A model generated the notes under the pieces. The model made no database searches, was not told where the DNA came from, and saw only the letters and a program-made list of their open reading frames with translations. From Pipra filicauda (taxonomy: Eukaryota; Chordata; Aves; Passeriformes; Pipridae), in the NCBI RefSeq assembly GCF_003945595.2, contig NW_024104526.1:310001-374000 (forward strand): DNA of 64,000 nucleotides, given 5' to 3'. Each line of letters starts with the position of its first letter. The first letter of the stretch is position 1. This document shows, piece by piece, positions 25,901-36,900 of this stretch. The translations under genes were made by a program, and so were the position numbers.

Positions 25901-25957
25901 CTCGCCGCTGGGATCCACAAAGCCCTCCACACCCAGAACTGCTCCTTGCCCAAGTGA
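16997..25957 (+). CDS. UROS: UROS, uroporphyrinogen-III synthase
   Basis: The fourth enzyme of heme synthesis: cytosolic, it cyclises hydroxymethylbilane with inversion of ring D to uroporphyrinogen III. Nine coding exons are 16997-17059, 17860-17943, 18324-18420, 20151-20225, 20662-20736, 23344-23427, 23746-23831, 24999-25097 and 25811-25957, 269 residues against 265 in human. The start ATG has A at -3 and opens '[20 protein letters not shown]', as in mammals. Key positions are kept: Cys73 in '[10 protein letters not shown]' (the human porphyria hot spot), Tyr169 in 'LTVYQTT' (human Tyr168, in the active-site cleft) and '[12 protein letters not shown]' near the C-terminus. The two-domain synthase fold is complete, with no frameshift. 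It is head-to-head with BCCIP and tail-to-tail with EDRF1. The exon 6 donor (AAAG|GTTGAG) is weak. Confidence 0.96.
24205..24620 (-). mobile_element. CR1 LINE 3' fragment, minus orientation
   Basis: Starts with 'ATGGAATGGTTTGGGTTGAA', 'CTCTGCCATGGGCAGGGACA' and 'AGCCCAGGTTGCTCCAAGCC', and continues into an upstream CR1 segment with 'CCTGGAGCCTTCCAGGCTGA'. It sits in UROS intron 7 (23832-24998). Confidence 0.94.
25258..25395 (-). mobile_element. short CR1 LINE 3' end, minus orientation
   Basis: 'AATCACAGAATGGTTTGGGT' followed by 'CAGCCATGGGCAGGGACACC' and 'TCCCACCTGGCCTTGG', where the match stops. A 5'-truncated CR1 copy of about 140 bases in UROS intron 8 (25098-25810). Confidence 0.92.
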
Positions 25958-26551
25958 GAGCCCAGGGTGCCTGGGAAGGTGAACATGGTGCTGTAGGACG
26001 GGTTTCCACTTTCAGATCTGTTGTTGTGCGAGAAAAGTGTTTTTCAGGAATATACAACGCTCTTGTCAGGGACCGGTGTGAGAAGGTTGCACCTAAATGT
26101 CTAAGAAACGTGGAATCTCCCCAGCATCTCTTAAAACATCCAACTATTCCCCTTTCCTCATGTGAATGTGAGTATTTTATCCTTGAAAACTAGCTGTGAA
26201 CACCTGTACCCTGAAATCAGTTCCTCACATCACCTCAGGTATCTCCCAGCACACAGGTCAGGTTTTAATTTCTCTGTATAATCAGTTTTACAGACAGGTC
26301 TTTTGTGCAAAAAACCCCACGTTTCAATGAAGTTCTTTTGTAAACTTGTTTATTGTTCTGCTTTTCAGATATTTGTGTGAAAATGATGATCGTAGATTCT
26401 CAGTGGAATGGGAAGAGTTCTTGCAGTGAAGTTGCACTGTGTGGGGCTAATTCAGGTCTGCTCTTGCCCCTCAACGTCCTTACAGTACAGGGTCTGAAAA
26501 ATTAGGTTTGGGTTTCTGTTCCTGTAAAGAAGGAGGGTTTATTAACAGGGA

Positions 26552-26557
26552 AATAAA
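26552..26557 (+). terminator. UROS: UROS polyadenylation signal
   Basis: AATAAA about 600 bases after the UROS stop. A second AATAAA at 27093-27098 could serve a longer transcript; it is followed about 30 bases later by a T-rich stretch. Confidence 0.45.
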
Positions 26558-26994
26558 CTGGCTTATCAGAGTTTACAATGGTGTTAGAGTTGTGTTTCGG
26601 ATGTAGTTTATGCTTTAATTATTTATCTGTGAAAGGGGAAAAATAATCCGATTTAGCATTAATGCCAAGGGATTCATAGAAGATTTAAATCATAATATAC
26701 TCAATTATAATCCTCCTGAAAAAAATGATCATTTGTGTTGTTAGCAAAGTGCTGAGGTTCCTGGAATAACAGAGAAGCCTTTATTTGCTGTACAGTCCTG
26801 TTGTCTTAATTCTGAGGATGCAACCGGAATTTCCAGCCAGGTGAGATGCTCTGGACTTGGAACAAGAGTTAATCTGAGCCCAGTTGTGCTCCTGCAAACT
26901 GAACTCATTTCAGATTGTGGGTGTGGGTTCATCAAACTGGAGCCAAGTATTTGGCTGTATAGAGCAGTTCCATTTCTTGAGACGAAATGGAATC

Positions 26995-27062
26995 TCAGAA
27001 GGAGAATCACTGAATAGTTTGGGTTGGAAGGGACCTTAAAGAAAGCTCTTCTAGTTCCATGT
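26995..27062 (-). mobile_element. CR1 LINE 3' stub, minus orientation
   Basis: 'AATCACTGAATAGTTTGGGT' and 'TGGAAGGGACCTTAAAGAAA' are the extreme 3' end of a CR1 copy; the rest is missing. It falls in the possible extended 3' UTR of UROS. Confidence 0.8.
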
Positions 27063-27361
27063 GCATACATGTAAAAACTGTTTCTACCTTCAAATAAAGT
27101 GTTTTATGCTGCTATTTTTCAATAGTGAACCACATTTATTTGTAGAAGAACATTAGAACATCAGATGCTGTATTTTTAAAAACTTTGTATTTCAATAATG
27201 TGTATTTCAAAAAACCCAGAGTCCTCACATGCTGACATAAACCCCCCCCCCAGATTTTTTCTGCCTTTCAAGTAGTTTTAATTCTCTTTTAATTTGCTGC
27301 TCTGATGAGGGTCATAACCAAGAAAAGACAGACTTGTGAGTTTATATTTAATAAATAAACT

Positions 27362-27367
27362 TTTATT
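27362..27367 (-). terminator. EDRF1: EDRF1 polyadenylation signal
   Basis: TTTATT on the plus strand is AATAAA on the EDRF1 sense strand, about 615 bases after the stop. Overlapping AATAAA hexamers on the plus strand at 27350-27359 could also end UROS read-through transcripts, so both genes may end within about 20 bases of each other. Confidence 0.55.
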
Positions 27368-27982
27368 GAAAAATATCCTCTCATTTATTCACAGTTTCAA
27401 GTCTGAAAAAGATAATACTATTCTTGATCAACTCCAACACAGCTGAAACCATTCACTTTCCAAAACAAAATCTCCGAGGTGGCCGATAAATTTGCAAGAG
27501 TCACATCAAAGCTTCAAAGGCACAACATTTTTGTGCAGGATCCTCACTGGAATAAAGTAGTGCATCCACATATCCCACAGAAATTTCCCTGGGCTGACAT
27601 CAGCAGTTAAACTGTTCCAATGCAGCCTTGCTTACAAAATATATTCCATTAAATACCAAACCAGAGCAGCTGTGAGGTTACATTTTTATGCAAAACATGG
27701 ATATCACTGCAAAGCCCATTCCTGTAAGAGAAAAATCATTAATTTCTCCATGGTGAAGAACAGTTACATTTATATCCACAACTCCAACTTGGCATTTCAA
27801 ACAAAGAAACGCTGGGAGCTGAACGAGTTTTGTTGGGATAAAAAGGAATCTGTGCTTTCCCAGGTGTCCAATGTAACAACGTGGTGATAACATCACCTCA
27901 ATAAATACAGATATCCCATGGGAACACAGCCCAGTGATCCCATGCAGCAAGGCACTGGTTCTGCTGCTCTGCAGGGTTGCAG

Positions 27983-30900
27983 TCACTGGATCCCCCTGTT
28001 GCTGCCCTCAGAATTTGGAGCCAGCTGCTCCAGTAAATTCAGGATGAGATCCGTGCGTTCCAGCAGGGTCAGGCCCTTGTTGGCAGTCGCCCGCAGGAGC
28101 AGGGAATAAACCTGCTTGTTTGTCTTCAGAACCACTTCTTCTTCATTAATGCCCCTACAAAGAAAAGAAATCATACAAATTATTACCCAGCCACGATATT
28201 TTATTCTGCAAATTATCAAGACTGTTATTAAATAACAACATTGATGAGTATCCCTGTGGAACCACATGGCTGGGGTTGTGGAATCTCCTATTTCCTCAGC
28301 CCTCCCATATCCTGCTGTTTCACAGAACTGCAGTCAGAGCCTGCTCTTTATACTGCAGGAAAGAGCATAAAATATAAATAAATATTATAAATAAAATGTC
28401 CAGGCAGCAGTCAGGTTAATTGCAAGAACTTCAGGAATGACCGAGAAACGTTGAAGCAAATTAAATTCCTCACCCACTTGGCAGAAATCAGACAGGTTCA
28501 TTTATTATACAGAGCAGGTAGTCAATAAAAAGCCACTGAAATGCAAAGTATTTCTGGGATAAGTTACAAGAATTCCCAGAACAAAGTATTACTTTAAATT
28601 ACTTTTCCCCTCCGATTTGCACAGCCAAGTTCTGTTCTGCTCCTGCATTTCACTTTGAGAGGATAAAACTGGTTTCATCCAGTTTTATTGCCAGTCTGCA
28701 AGTTTTGCTATCAAACGTTAGTTTTCCCACATGTTCTCCTGTCCTCTGCACTTGAGACCCTGAAGCAGCATCTGTGAGCTCCAATTTGCTCCCTTTTCAG
28801 CCCGTTATTAAGGCATAAAACAGACCTTACCTTCTGCAAAGCAGAAGGGAAGGAAAGCACACAGGATGTACAGAAGGCACTAGAAAGGTTAAATGAAAGG
28901 TAGCTTTAAGCTTGGCCTCAAAGTTACAAGAAGTTGAACACATTTTAACAGTCCCATTTCACAGCATTCAAACATGTTCCCTGTGTGGAACCTTCCCTAC
29001 AAAACCCCACTCAAGAGACAATGACAACCAAGTAAATATGGGGGGGAAAAAACCCTACAAACCAAAGAATGAGGTTTCTGTTTTACCACACTTGCCCATG
29101 TTATGAGACCAGAGAACTAAACCACTGTACTCAGTGAGCTGGGACATCTGCTCAGTGACACTCTGTGTTTCACATATTCAGATTGCCACCTTGTGGGAGC
29201 TTTTTTAGGAGGTGAAAGCATCTGACACTGCCTAAACCAAGCTAAGAACACACACAGGCTGTGTTCCCCTCATGTTTTCTGTTCACCACTCTCCCACTAG
29301 CAGCAGAATTAATTCATTTCACAGTTTAGTTTTAGCAAAACACCTCTTGCATCAGCAGCACTTCAATTCCAAAAACTACGAACTTCCAAGCCTAAAAGAA
29401 TCCCCTAAAACTAATGCCCCTTTTTCATAACTTAACTTTTATATAACATTAGAAACAGCTCCTGCTCCCTCTCTATTTCCAGCATGACTGTGTGCCCACA
29501 TTTCTTCTCAAGTATTCTGCTTGCAAAACTACACTGACATTTTATCACCAAGATAACTCCAGAGATCAGCAGCACACAGCAGGTGCTCTGTCCCACATGA
29601 AACCCAGTCTCAGGATGAAGGACACTACATAATGCACCTCATTCCCTGGACAAAGTTTGATTAAAACAAAAGACGAGAAGTGTGCCAGCAAAATCACATC
29701 AGTTAAACTGCTTTGTCTGTGAATTTATACCTAGGAGAGGATTTATATCCTCTAAAGGATAAGTTAGATATGAATCACTGATGCTTTACCACATTCTGTG
29801 ATACCTGTTTTGTGCATTTCAGACCACATTTACAAGTTAGGGTTGTCCTATTTGAATACAGCCATTCAAGTCTGACTTTTTTGTCCTCGCTCCTGGACTG
29901 ATATGAGGAAAGAGGAGAGAAAAAGCTTCCTAGGCACACTCAATAAAGATATTTCTTGGTCATTCCCTCAGTTACACACAAACCCACAGAAAACATTCAA
30001 TATTTAGATAATCAAGGCATATCTCATCTCCTTCTCCATGCAGAAAGGTCATCTCCATAAAAGAATATATATTACACTTCCTCAAACTTTAAGAGTACAC
30101 AGTTTGTGGGGATTTGTGGATGACAATCACACTGACACACATGTGCCAAGGTTCAACTTACCCAATCTTCTTTTTGGTTGAAGTTAACAGTTTGATGGAC
30201 TGGAGGAGAAGGAAGGACATTCTGGACTCAAAGATACTGAGCAGTTTCAAGACTTCTTCTTTGTTCAGGCCCACAGAGGAATCACTTGGTGACACACCCT
30301 CAGCAGGACTTCTGTCCTTGCTGATCTACAGGGAGAGAAACAACCAAAAACCATTTCACTGAACTCCACCATTTAGACACAGGTAATGAGTCAGAAAACC
30401 CCACCTGCAGGTGAGCTGAGTGGTAAAATGTGGAAAATAGGGACTTAAATACTCCATGTTTTGCCCAAAATTGCCAGGAAGGGATAAACACACATCAGCA
30501 ATTACTGCAAGTAATTACTGATTGAGGCATCAGGAACCTATTCACACTGGCTACAGACAGCCCTCCACATTTTAATAATTAAATATTAAATACACCACAG
30601 AGAAAGAACTCCCTTTTTTATTGGACACACATTTGGAGGTTCTTAGGTAAGGCTTTTAAGGGATAACATGGGCCCTTTAAGGGATAATAAGAGTTGCATA
30701 GAACACCATTAAGAGTTTTAATCCATCTCAGGACCATGTTGTAGAAGAACGTTGTTATCCACTTCCAGGCTAGGAGAGAACTGCAATAGATTCTAACTCT
30801 GTCCACACTATTTGAGGTACCAGCTCTGTGGAAAAGTAACCCAGGAATATTTTAACTGCCAAGTGACCAGTTTTTTGTGAATGCAAGAGCCAGAAGGGAG

Positions 30901-33900
30901 CAGGTATCACACCACTTGAGGTTCCTTTACCTGTTCACTTTCTGCCACAAGCTCCTTCCTGATGAGCTGGAAAGCACCCTTGGTTTTGGTCATTATATCC
31001 AGGGCCCCAAACAAAGTCTTCAATTTCCCAGCACTGCTGTTCTGACCTAAAAAAAGTAAAAATGAAGGACAAAATAGCTTATGTTACAGACTGTACTTTT
31101 TCTTCCATCTTCAAGAGTTCAGGAGAAAATCACATACTGTCCTAGTCAGCTGAAAACCAGCAAGATAAAAATGCCTTGTTTCCTCTCTTGAGGAAAATTC
31201 TATTCTGAGCAGCAGATTACCCCTGCACTCATACACAATGTAGGTATTTAAAAATGAAACCAAGTAGGCAGTGGGAGTTTGGAAAGCTGTTGTAAGGCAG
31301 AGCTACACTTACTGGCCATCTGGAATTCTGCAAAGGCCACTCTTTCCAGCTGCACACGCAGGAACTCACAGGGTGCATCCTTCAGGAGCTGGAAGAGTCG
31401 CACTGCTTTGCTGTAGTGAAGATCAGCAAGGACACGGTGCTGCTTCCTCAGGTGTTCATCTCCAACCTGCACTCAGAGTAGGGCACAGAGTGAATCCCAG
31501 ACAGCGAATCCCAGTGAATGCAGCCACTAAAAAGCTGTATTTGCAAACTGTTGTGAAATACCACACATTTCTTTGGTTAAATAATTCAAATAAATATATC
31601 CCAGCTAGAGGTAGAAGGATAAATATCAACCTCCACACACACTGGATGTGTTAAGGATGGAACTGATGCAGGAAACCAACCCAGTGTGTACCAATACCTG
31701 GTTCCTCAGGCAGCTGTGGTACATGGAAGCCAGCCTGTGGTGGATGGTGGCAGCCCTGTACTGGCACAGGGGCTGTCGTTCGGACACTGTATCAACATCA
31801 CAGTACTTCAAGGACTTCATCATGGCTTCACTCACTTCCTTCTCTATCTACAAAGTAAATAAATAAAAAAGCCCAAATTTAAAAACAGACCTGGGAGAGG
31901 GACTTTTCATCAGGCCATGTAGTGATAGGACAAGGGGGAAAAGCCTTAAGCTGAAAAAGGATAGATTTAGATGAGATACTGGGAAGAAATCGTTCCCTGT
32001 GAGGGGGGTGAGGCCCTGGCACAGGTTGCCCAGAGAAGCTGTGGCTGCCCTATCCCTGGAAGTGTCCAAGGCCAGGCTGGACAGGGCTTGGAGCAACCTG
32101 GGATAGTGGAAGGTGTTCCTTCCAACCCAAACCATTCTATAATTCCACAATTCCACCACCATTTTTGCTCCCTGTCCAGTTTTTCAGGAAGACAATTATA
32201 CATTTTTCCCAGATGTGATGAATGCTCTCTGTTACCTGTTCCTGAGCCTTCCTTGATAATGGAGCATAGTCCTGCTGCAGAGTTGCCATAGTGAAGTAGG
32301 TGGTGGAGAGCTCCCAGTTCACGGAATCCCAAACAGCTGGATGCACATCTCTCTTACCCAGGGACCTTAATGCCTTCAGATAGTAGTCAATAGCCTACAG
32401 ATGACAAAATCATGCACATACAGAGTTACTGCCTGTATTTCTAACAATGAGAAGTTAATTTCCCTTTACTCATCATCAAAGGATTCTCAAAATACCTGTC
32501 TGGGTCTTCTTCAATATTTTCTTTACATCCATTTGGTAAGAACTTTAATCCTGATCATGCAATTCTCTCTCTCTTGTGTGTGGCACTACAGTACATTAAA
32601 CATCTGAATGTCACAGCCCCAGAGCAGTGAAATCAAACCTCAACAACAATACTGAAGCCTGCACAGCAAGGACTGGCATAGTATGAAAGCAGGATAGGTA
32701 TTTCATCTAAACTTACACATGTTTACCAAGGTATTGCAAGTAAAAGGCACATTAGAGAGTCTGGGCCATGCTAAAACCAGGGTGATGTTACCTTATTGTA
32801 ATAAAGGGCCTCTTCTGGGGAGAACTCCCTTTTGAAGTCCCCTTCAGCTGCACAGTGGGCCTGGGCACAGATCCTCATCAGCCTTCCTGTGTTGCACAGC
32901 AGCAGAGCAGCATTGGTGGCATCATCAATGGACTCAAAATTCTGAATTCCTTCTTCAAAGCAAGAGAAGCTTTTCTTCCAGAGCTGCTGCTCCGTCGTCG
33001 AGACGTTTTTACTCACTGGGGTGAAGGCACAAGGCTTAGAGACTTGTTCTTGAAAGGTAACTGAACAAACATTTCCATCATGTTCCCTTTCTCATAAATG
33101 ACCTTTTAGAATTTAAGGGTGGGAAACGATTCTGAAGACCCAATTCATGGAAAATACTCCTAAGATTTCCATATGCTTGAGGGTTTAATACCTGAAGTGT
33201 ACTACTACACATACTGTACTTCCAAAGAATTCCAATAACATTACACACAAAACACCAGGAAATCTACAGGATAAAGCAGATTTTGTTTCTGCAGTAACAC
33301 TCAGGGTATTGGAGTTACTACTAAAAACTTAAAGCATGAAACAAATAAAATGTGACCTCTACACACAAGTAAAATTCAGTATTTTAAGCTTTGACTTTGG
33401 CTAAATAACAGTTCTGCAAAGACCCAGAGATGATGACAAATTACAAGATGGAAAGTCCAACCCCAAATCCTTCAAATATTACTTGGACAAAGGTCACAGG
33501 AAACAGCTGGTATTTGGGAAACCACCTGTTTACACTGAACCACCAGCACCTAATTCGTTCTAGTTTATACAACTCTGACTTGTGGACAAGATATTACTGG
33601 GTTTGCATTCAAAAACAAAACCCCACTGAACACCTGACTCTACAAAGCAGCTTATGCAACTGCATTTCCTCAAAAAAGCCCACCAAAAAATAAACCAGAA
33701 GGAAAGATTCCAAGGATTAACTTACCAGAAAGTTCACAGGCCGACTTTACTAAAGTTATTCTTATGTTTAAATTAAACTTCTGCTTGTTCATGCTGGGCT
33801 AAACCAAACATATCAAGAAGGCAACATGCCTTCCCTTTCATAACAGAGTTTAAAGTTTCCCTCATGCATTTTTGAGGGCATTCTAGGAATTTTTTTTAAA

Positions 33901-36900
33901 GGAATTTCTCCAAAGCTGTCTATTCCCTTACTCAGTCTAGGTTCAATTAAGTACAGTGTACAAGTAATCTATTGTAGACAAATAATTAAAATGGATATTA
34001 AAGAACTACTAAGTTATTTAAATGTCATCTTTACAATCAGAAATAGATGAGCTTTTTCATATTATTTGTGAACTTGATCACTGCTGTAGCTCCCTGAAAT
34101 AGTCAGAAATGGAAAAAAAGGACACTTGCCCACTCTCTCTGTCTGCACTGCAGCAGCCTGGTTCATGTAGAACACTCCAATCTCATTCCTGATATTGCCC
34201 ATCCTCTTTAGCACCTGGATGTGCTGCTCTGGGTTTTCCTTTTTTAAATTACTGAACAGTAAGATTTCATAAGCTGCTTCATAGCATTTGCAGCTGACAG
34301 AAAGCTGGTATTCCAAGTCTGTGGATAAATCCGTAGCCCAGGCAAACACTGGAAAACAAAATGCAAAGCCTGCATGTCAAACAGTATTTCCCAACATACT
34401 GAAATCTGGTAAATTTTACTTATTACTTAAAATAATTACTGTCTCTAGTAATTTTACAGCTTCAGGCTTGTCATCCAATATCTAGACAAGTATGACAGGC
34501 TTGAAAAGCTTTCTCTGAAGAAAACAGAAGGGAAGTGCAATAAACCCTCTGCCAGAAATGCTCCTAGTGCATGGTTTTGAACAAACACAACAAAATTACT
34601 GATGTTGGTCACATATCCAAATTCTGGCAGTTGTGTCAGGTTCGTACCTTGGCACCTGGATTCTCTGTGAAGGCTGTGCAAGATCTCCTGATCTTCTTTA
34701 GTCTGGTAATTATATTCTTCAAGATAAGCTGCTCTGTTGTTTGCATTCTGAGCCAGCATTAGCTGGATGTCTCCACAAAGGGTTAAACACTGGCACAGGA
34801 ACATCAACACCTCTGGAAGCATGCTGCCACAGAGACAGCAGTAGGTATCTGTTGGGAAAAAAAAATCCATGGATGAGGGAGGGGGGAAGAAAAAAAATTA
34901 CATATCCCAAGGCTTGACACAGACTGACAGTATAACTGGGTTTTATGTGACCTGTCTGCACACAGAGACTGTGACAACACAGGCTCTTCTCAGAACTAAC
35001 TTATTTTAAACTCACAGTTGCTGATGGTTTAACAAGAGCACTCTGGTAATTACAAATGCTAATGTCAGATTTGACTAAAGGAAAACTGACTTTCTACAGA
35101 TTAACTCAAATGAGATACAGCTTGAAAAGTTACTATCCAAAAGGTAGAGCTAAAAGTTGATTCTCAAGTCTTTAAGAGACTGAAAGCTGGAGAGTGCTCT
35201 GAGTTATCAATAAGCATGTTGATGCTTTGTGCTAAGATCAAGTGGCTTTGCTTTATAAGGCTCCTCCTGCCCCAAGCCCTACAAAAAATGGAAGCCAAAC
35301 AGCAGCACTATAGCACTACTGGCATTTCCTAATTGTTACTCTCATTATGGCACTATTAGCCTGAACAGTCTGATTTAACTGCTTTCCTTTTCCTCAAAAT
35401 TCGAGTAATACTTGAAGATGTATCTCATTTTAGAGGAGCATCCAATTCTGCTGATGAACAAGTCTGGTATTTCTCAGAGTCAAGAATGTATTTAAATGAC
35501 ATGGGAACCACCAGGCATTTCCAGGGAAAACACACCAGCTTGCAGGGATAGCACTTAGAGCACAGAATACTGTCTTGGTCTTGGCACCAGGGCTGAATCC
35601 CCCAAACTCAAACGCTCTGAAGCTCCAAATCCACACTCAAGTTTCCCAGCCTGTCAAAATGGAAGCATCTTTCTATCAATCAGTGACTAAAGTTATCCTC
35701 ACTACAGACTTCCGTCCCGAATAATGAGCCAGACACTTAGTTTAACTAAACACAAGGTTGTCAGACCTGTCACTGCACACCAGTGGGATAAATCACGCAC
35801 AGCAATATATGACATTCTGAGAGGTGTCTACAGGCAGTGGCACAGGAGACAAATCCCTTCTAACAACTTACCATGGCACTGCAAAGCCAGCTTGATGTAC
35901 CGGAGTGCTCTCCCATATTTCTGCAGAATCATGGCAGCATCAGACAGGACATAATAAGCTTTTGATGATTTCAGAATGAGCTGGAGTTTCATTTTGTACT
36001 GCCACGATCCAGGAATCATTCCTGACTGACTGGAATGCTTACCCTTCTGAAACGAGCCCACTGCAACAGGAACAGAAGCTGATCAGTAAATCTCTCTGTA
36101 ACACATGCCAGACACTGGACACAACTTCGTCAGCTCAGACAGAATGGAAATTGCCTTATTACAGCCCTGCACAAGCAGAGTTATGGCAGCCTGTCTGCCA
36201 CTACATTTATCATCTGCAAAATGGACCCAGTGCTTGGCACTATTCCACGTACTCCTCCTGCTATCAGGATGCTGGAACACAGTGAGACAGTGACAGGGCA
36301 GCTCACCTCTGCCCTCAAACAGCTTGTGAAACACGGGTGCAGAGGCCAAGACTATTCCCTTAGGTAACAGAAGAACAGAACAAGAAAGCCACAGGCAGAA
36401 TTTGTCATGTTATCCAGCAAATCCTTAAGATAAATGTTCTGTTTCAGTCTTGGTGACAAAGCCTCCATTTGTGGGTTTAGCCTCCAGCACAGAAGGAACT
36501 GGATAACCTGGTCTTTCCCACAAGGAAAACCGATGACTTTCTCATACTCATTTCAAGATATCCTCTGTGTAAGATGATGATGTTTTTCTTTGATGTTGCA
36601 GCAGTTATGGAACCAGAAAGAACAGACCACTGATTTAAGGCCTGTACCTGCCAAAGGACAGAATTTTGCCCTGACAATATTTGCACACAGAAATGAGTCT
36701 CTTGCTTGCAGGTGGACCTGCAAGGCCTGACTTGTAAGCCCACTGTCTTATAATAATATATAAGAAGTAAATACAGTAAGTAAAATTTTAAGCACTATTA
36801 GGACCAAAATAAATCTAACCCAGTGACACCTCACACACACACACTGCACATACTCTATATACATACACTATTCTGAAATAGTTCAAATCAGAAATTCCAG

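Larger units (their letters stand above)
25958..27361. other. UROS-EDRF1 tail-to-tail intergenic region; no MMP21
   Basis: After the UROS stop come its 3' UTR with candidate AATAAA signals, unique AT-rich sequence, a CR1 stub and a C-run at 27242-27251. Mammals have MMP21 here. No stretch encodes a zinc-binding HExxHxxGxxH motif, a cysteine-switch PRCG motif or hemopexin-like repeats in any frame I read, and the interval is far too short for the multi-exon gene. Confidence 0.75.

Noticed and set aside
25666..26193. 175-aa plus-strand frame over the last UROS exon
   Set aside because: It is a shadow frame: the real UROS reading of exon 25811-25957 is in a different frame and matches the enzyme.
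34130..34140. GT donor (AGAGA|GTGGGC) for EDRF1 exon 18
   Set aside because: It leaves the wrong phase for the next exon and loses the conserved residues; the GC donor four bases downstream fits both.
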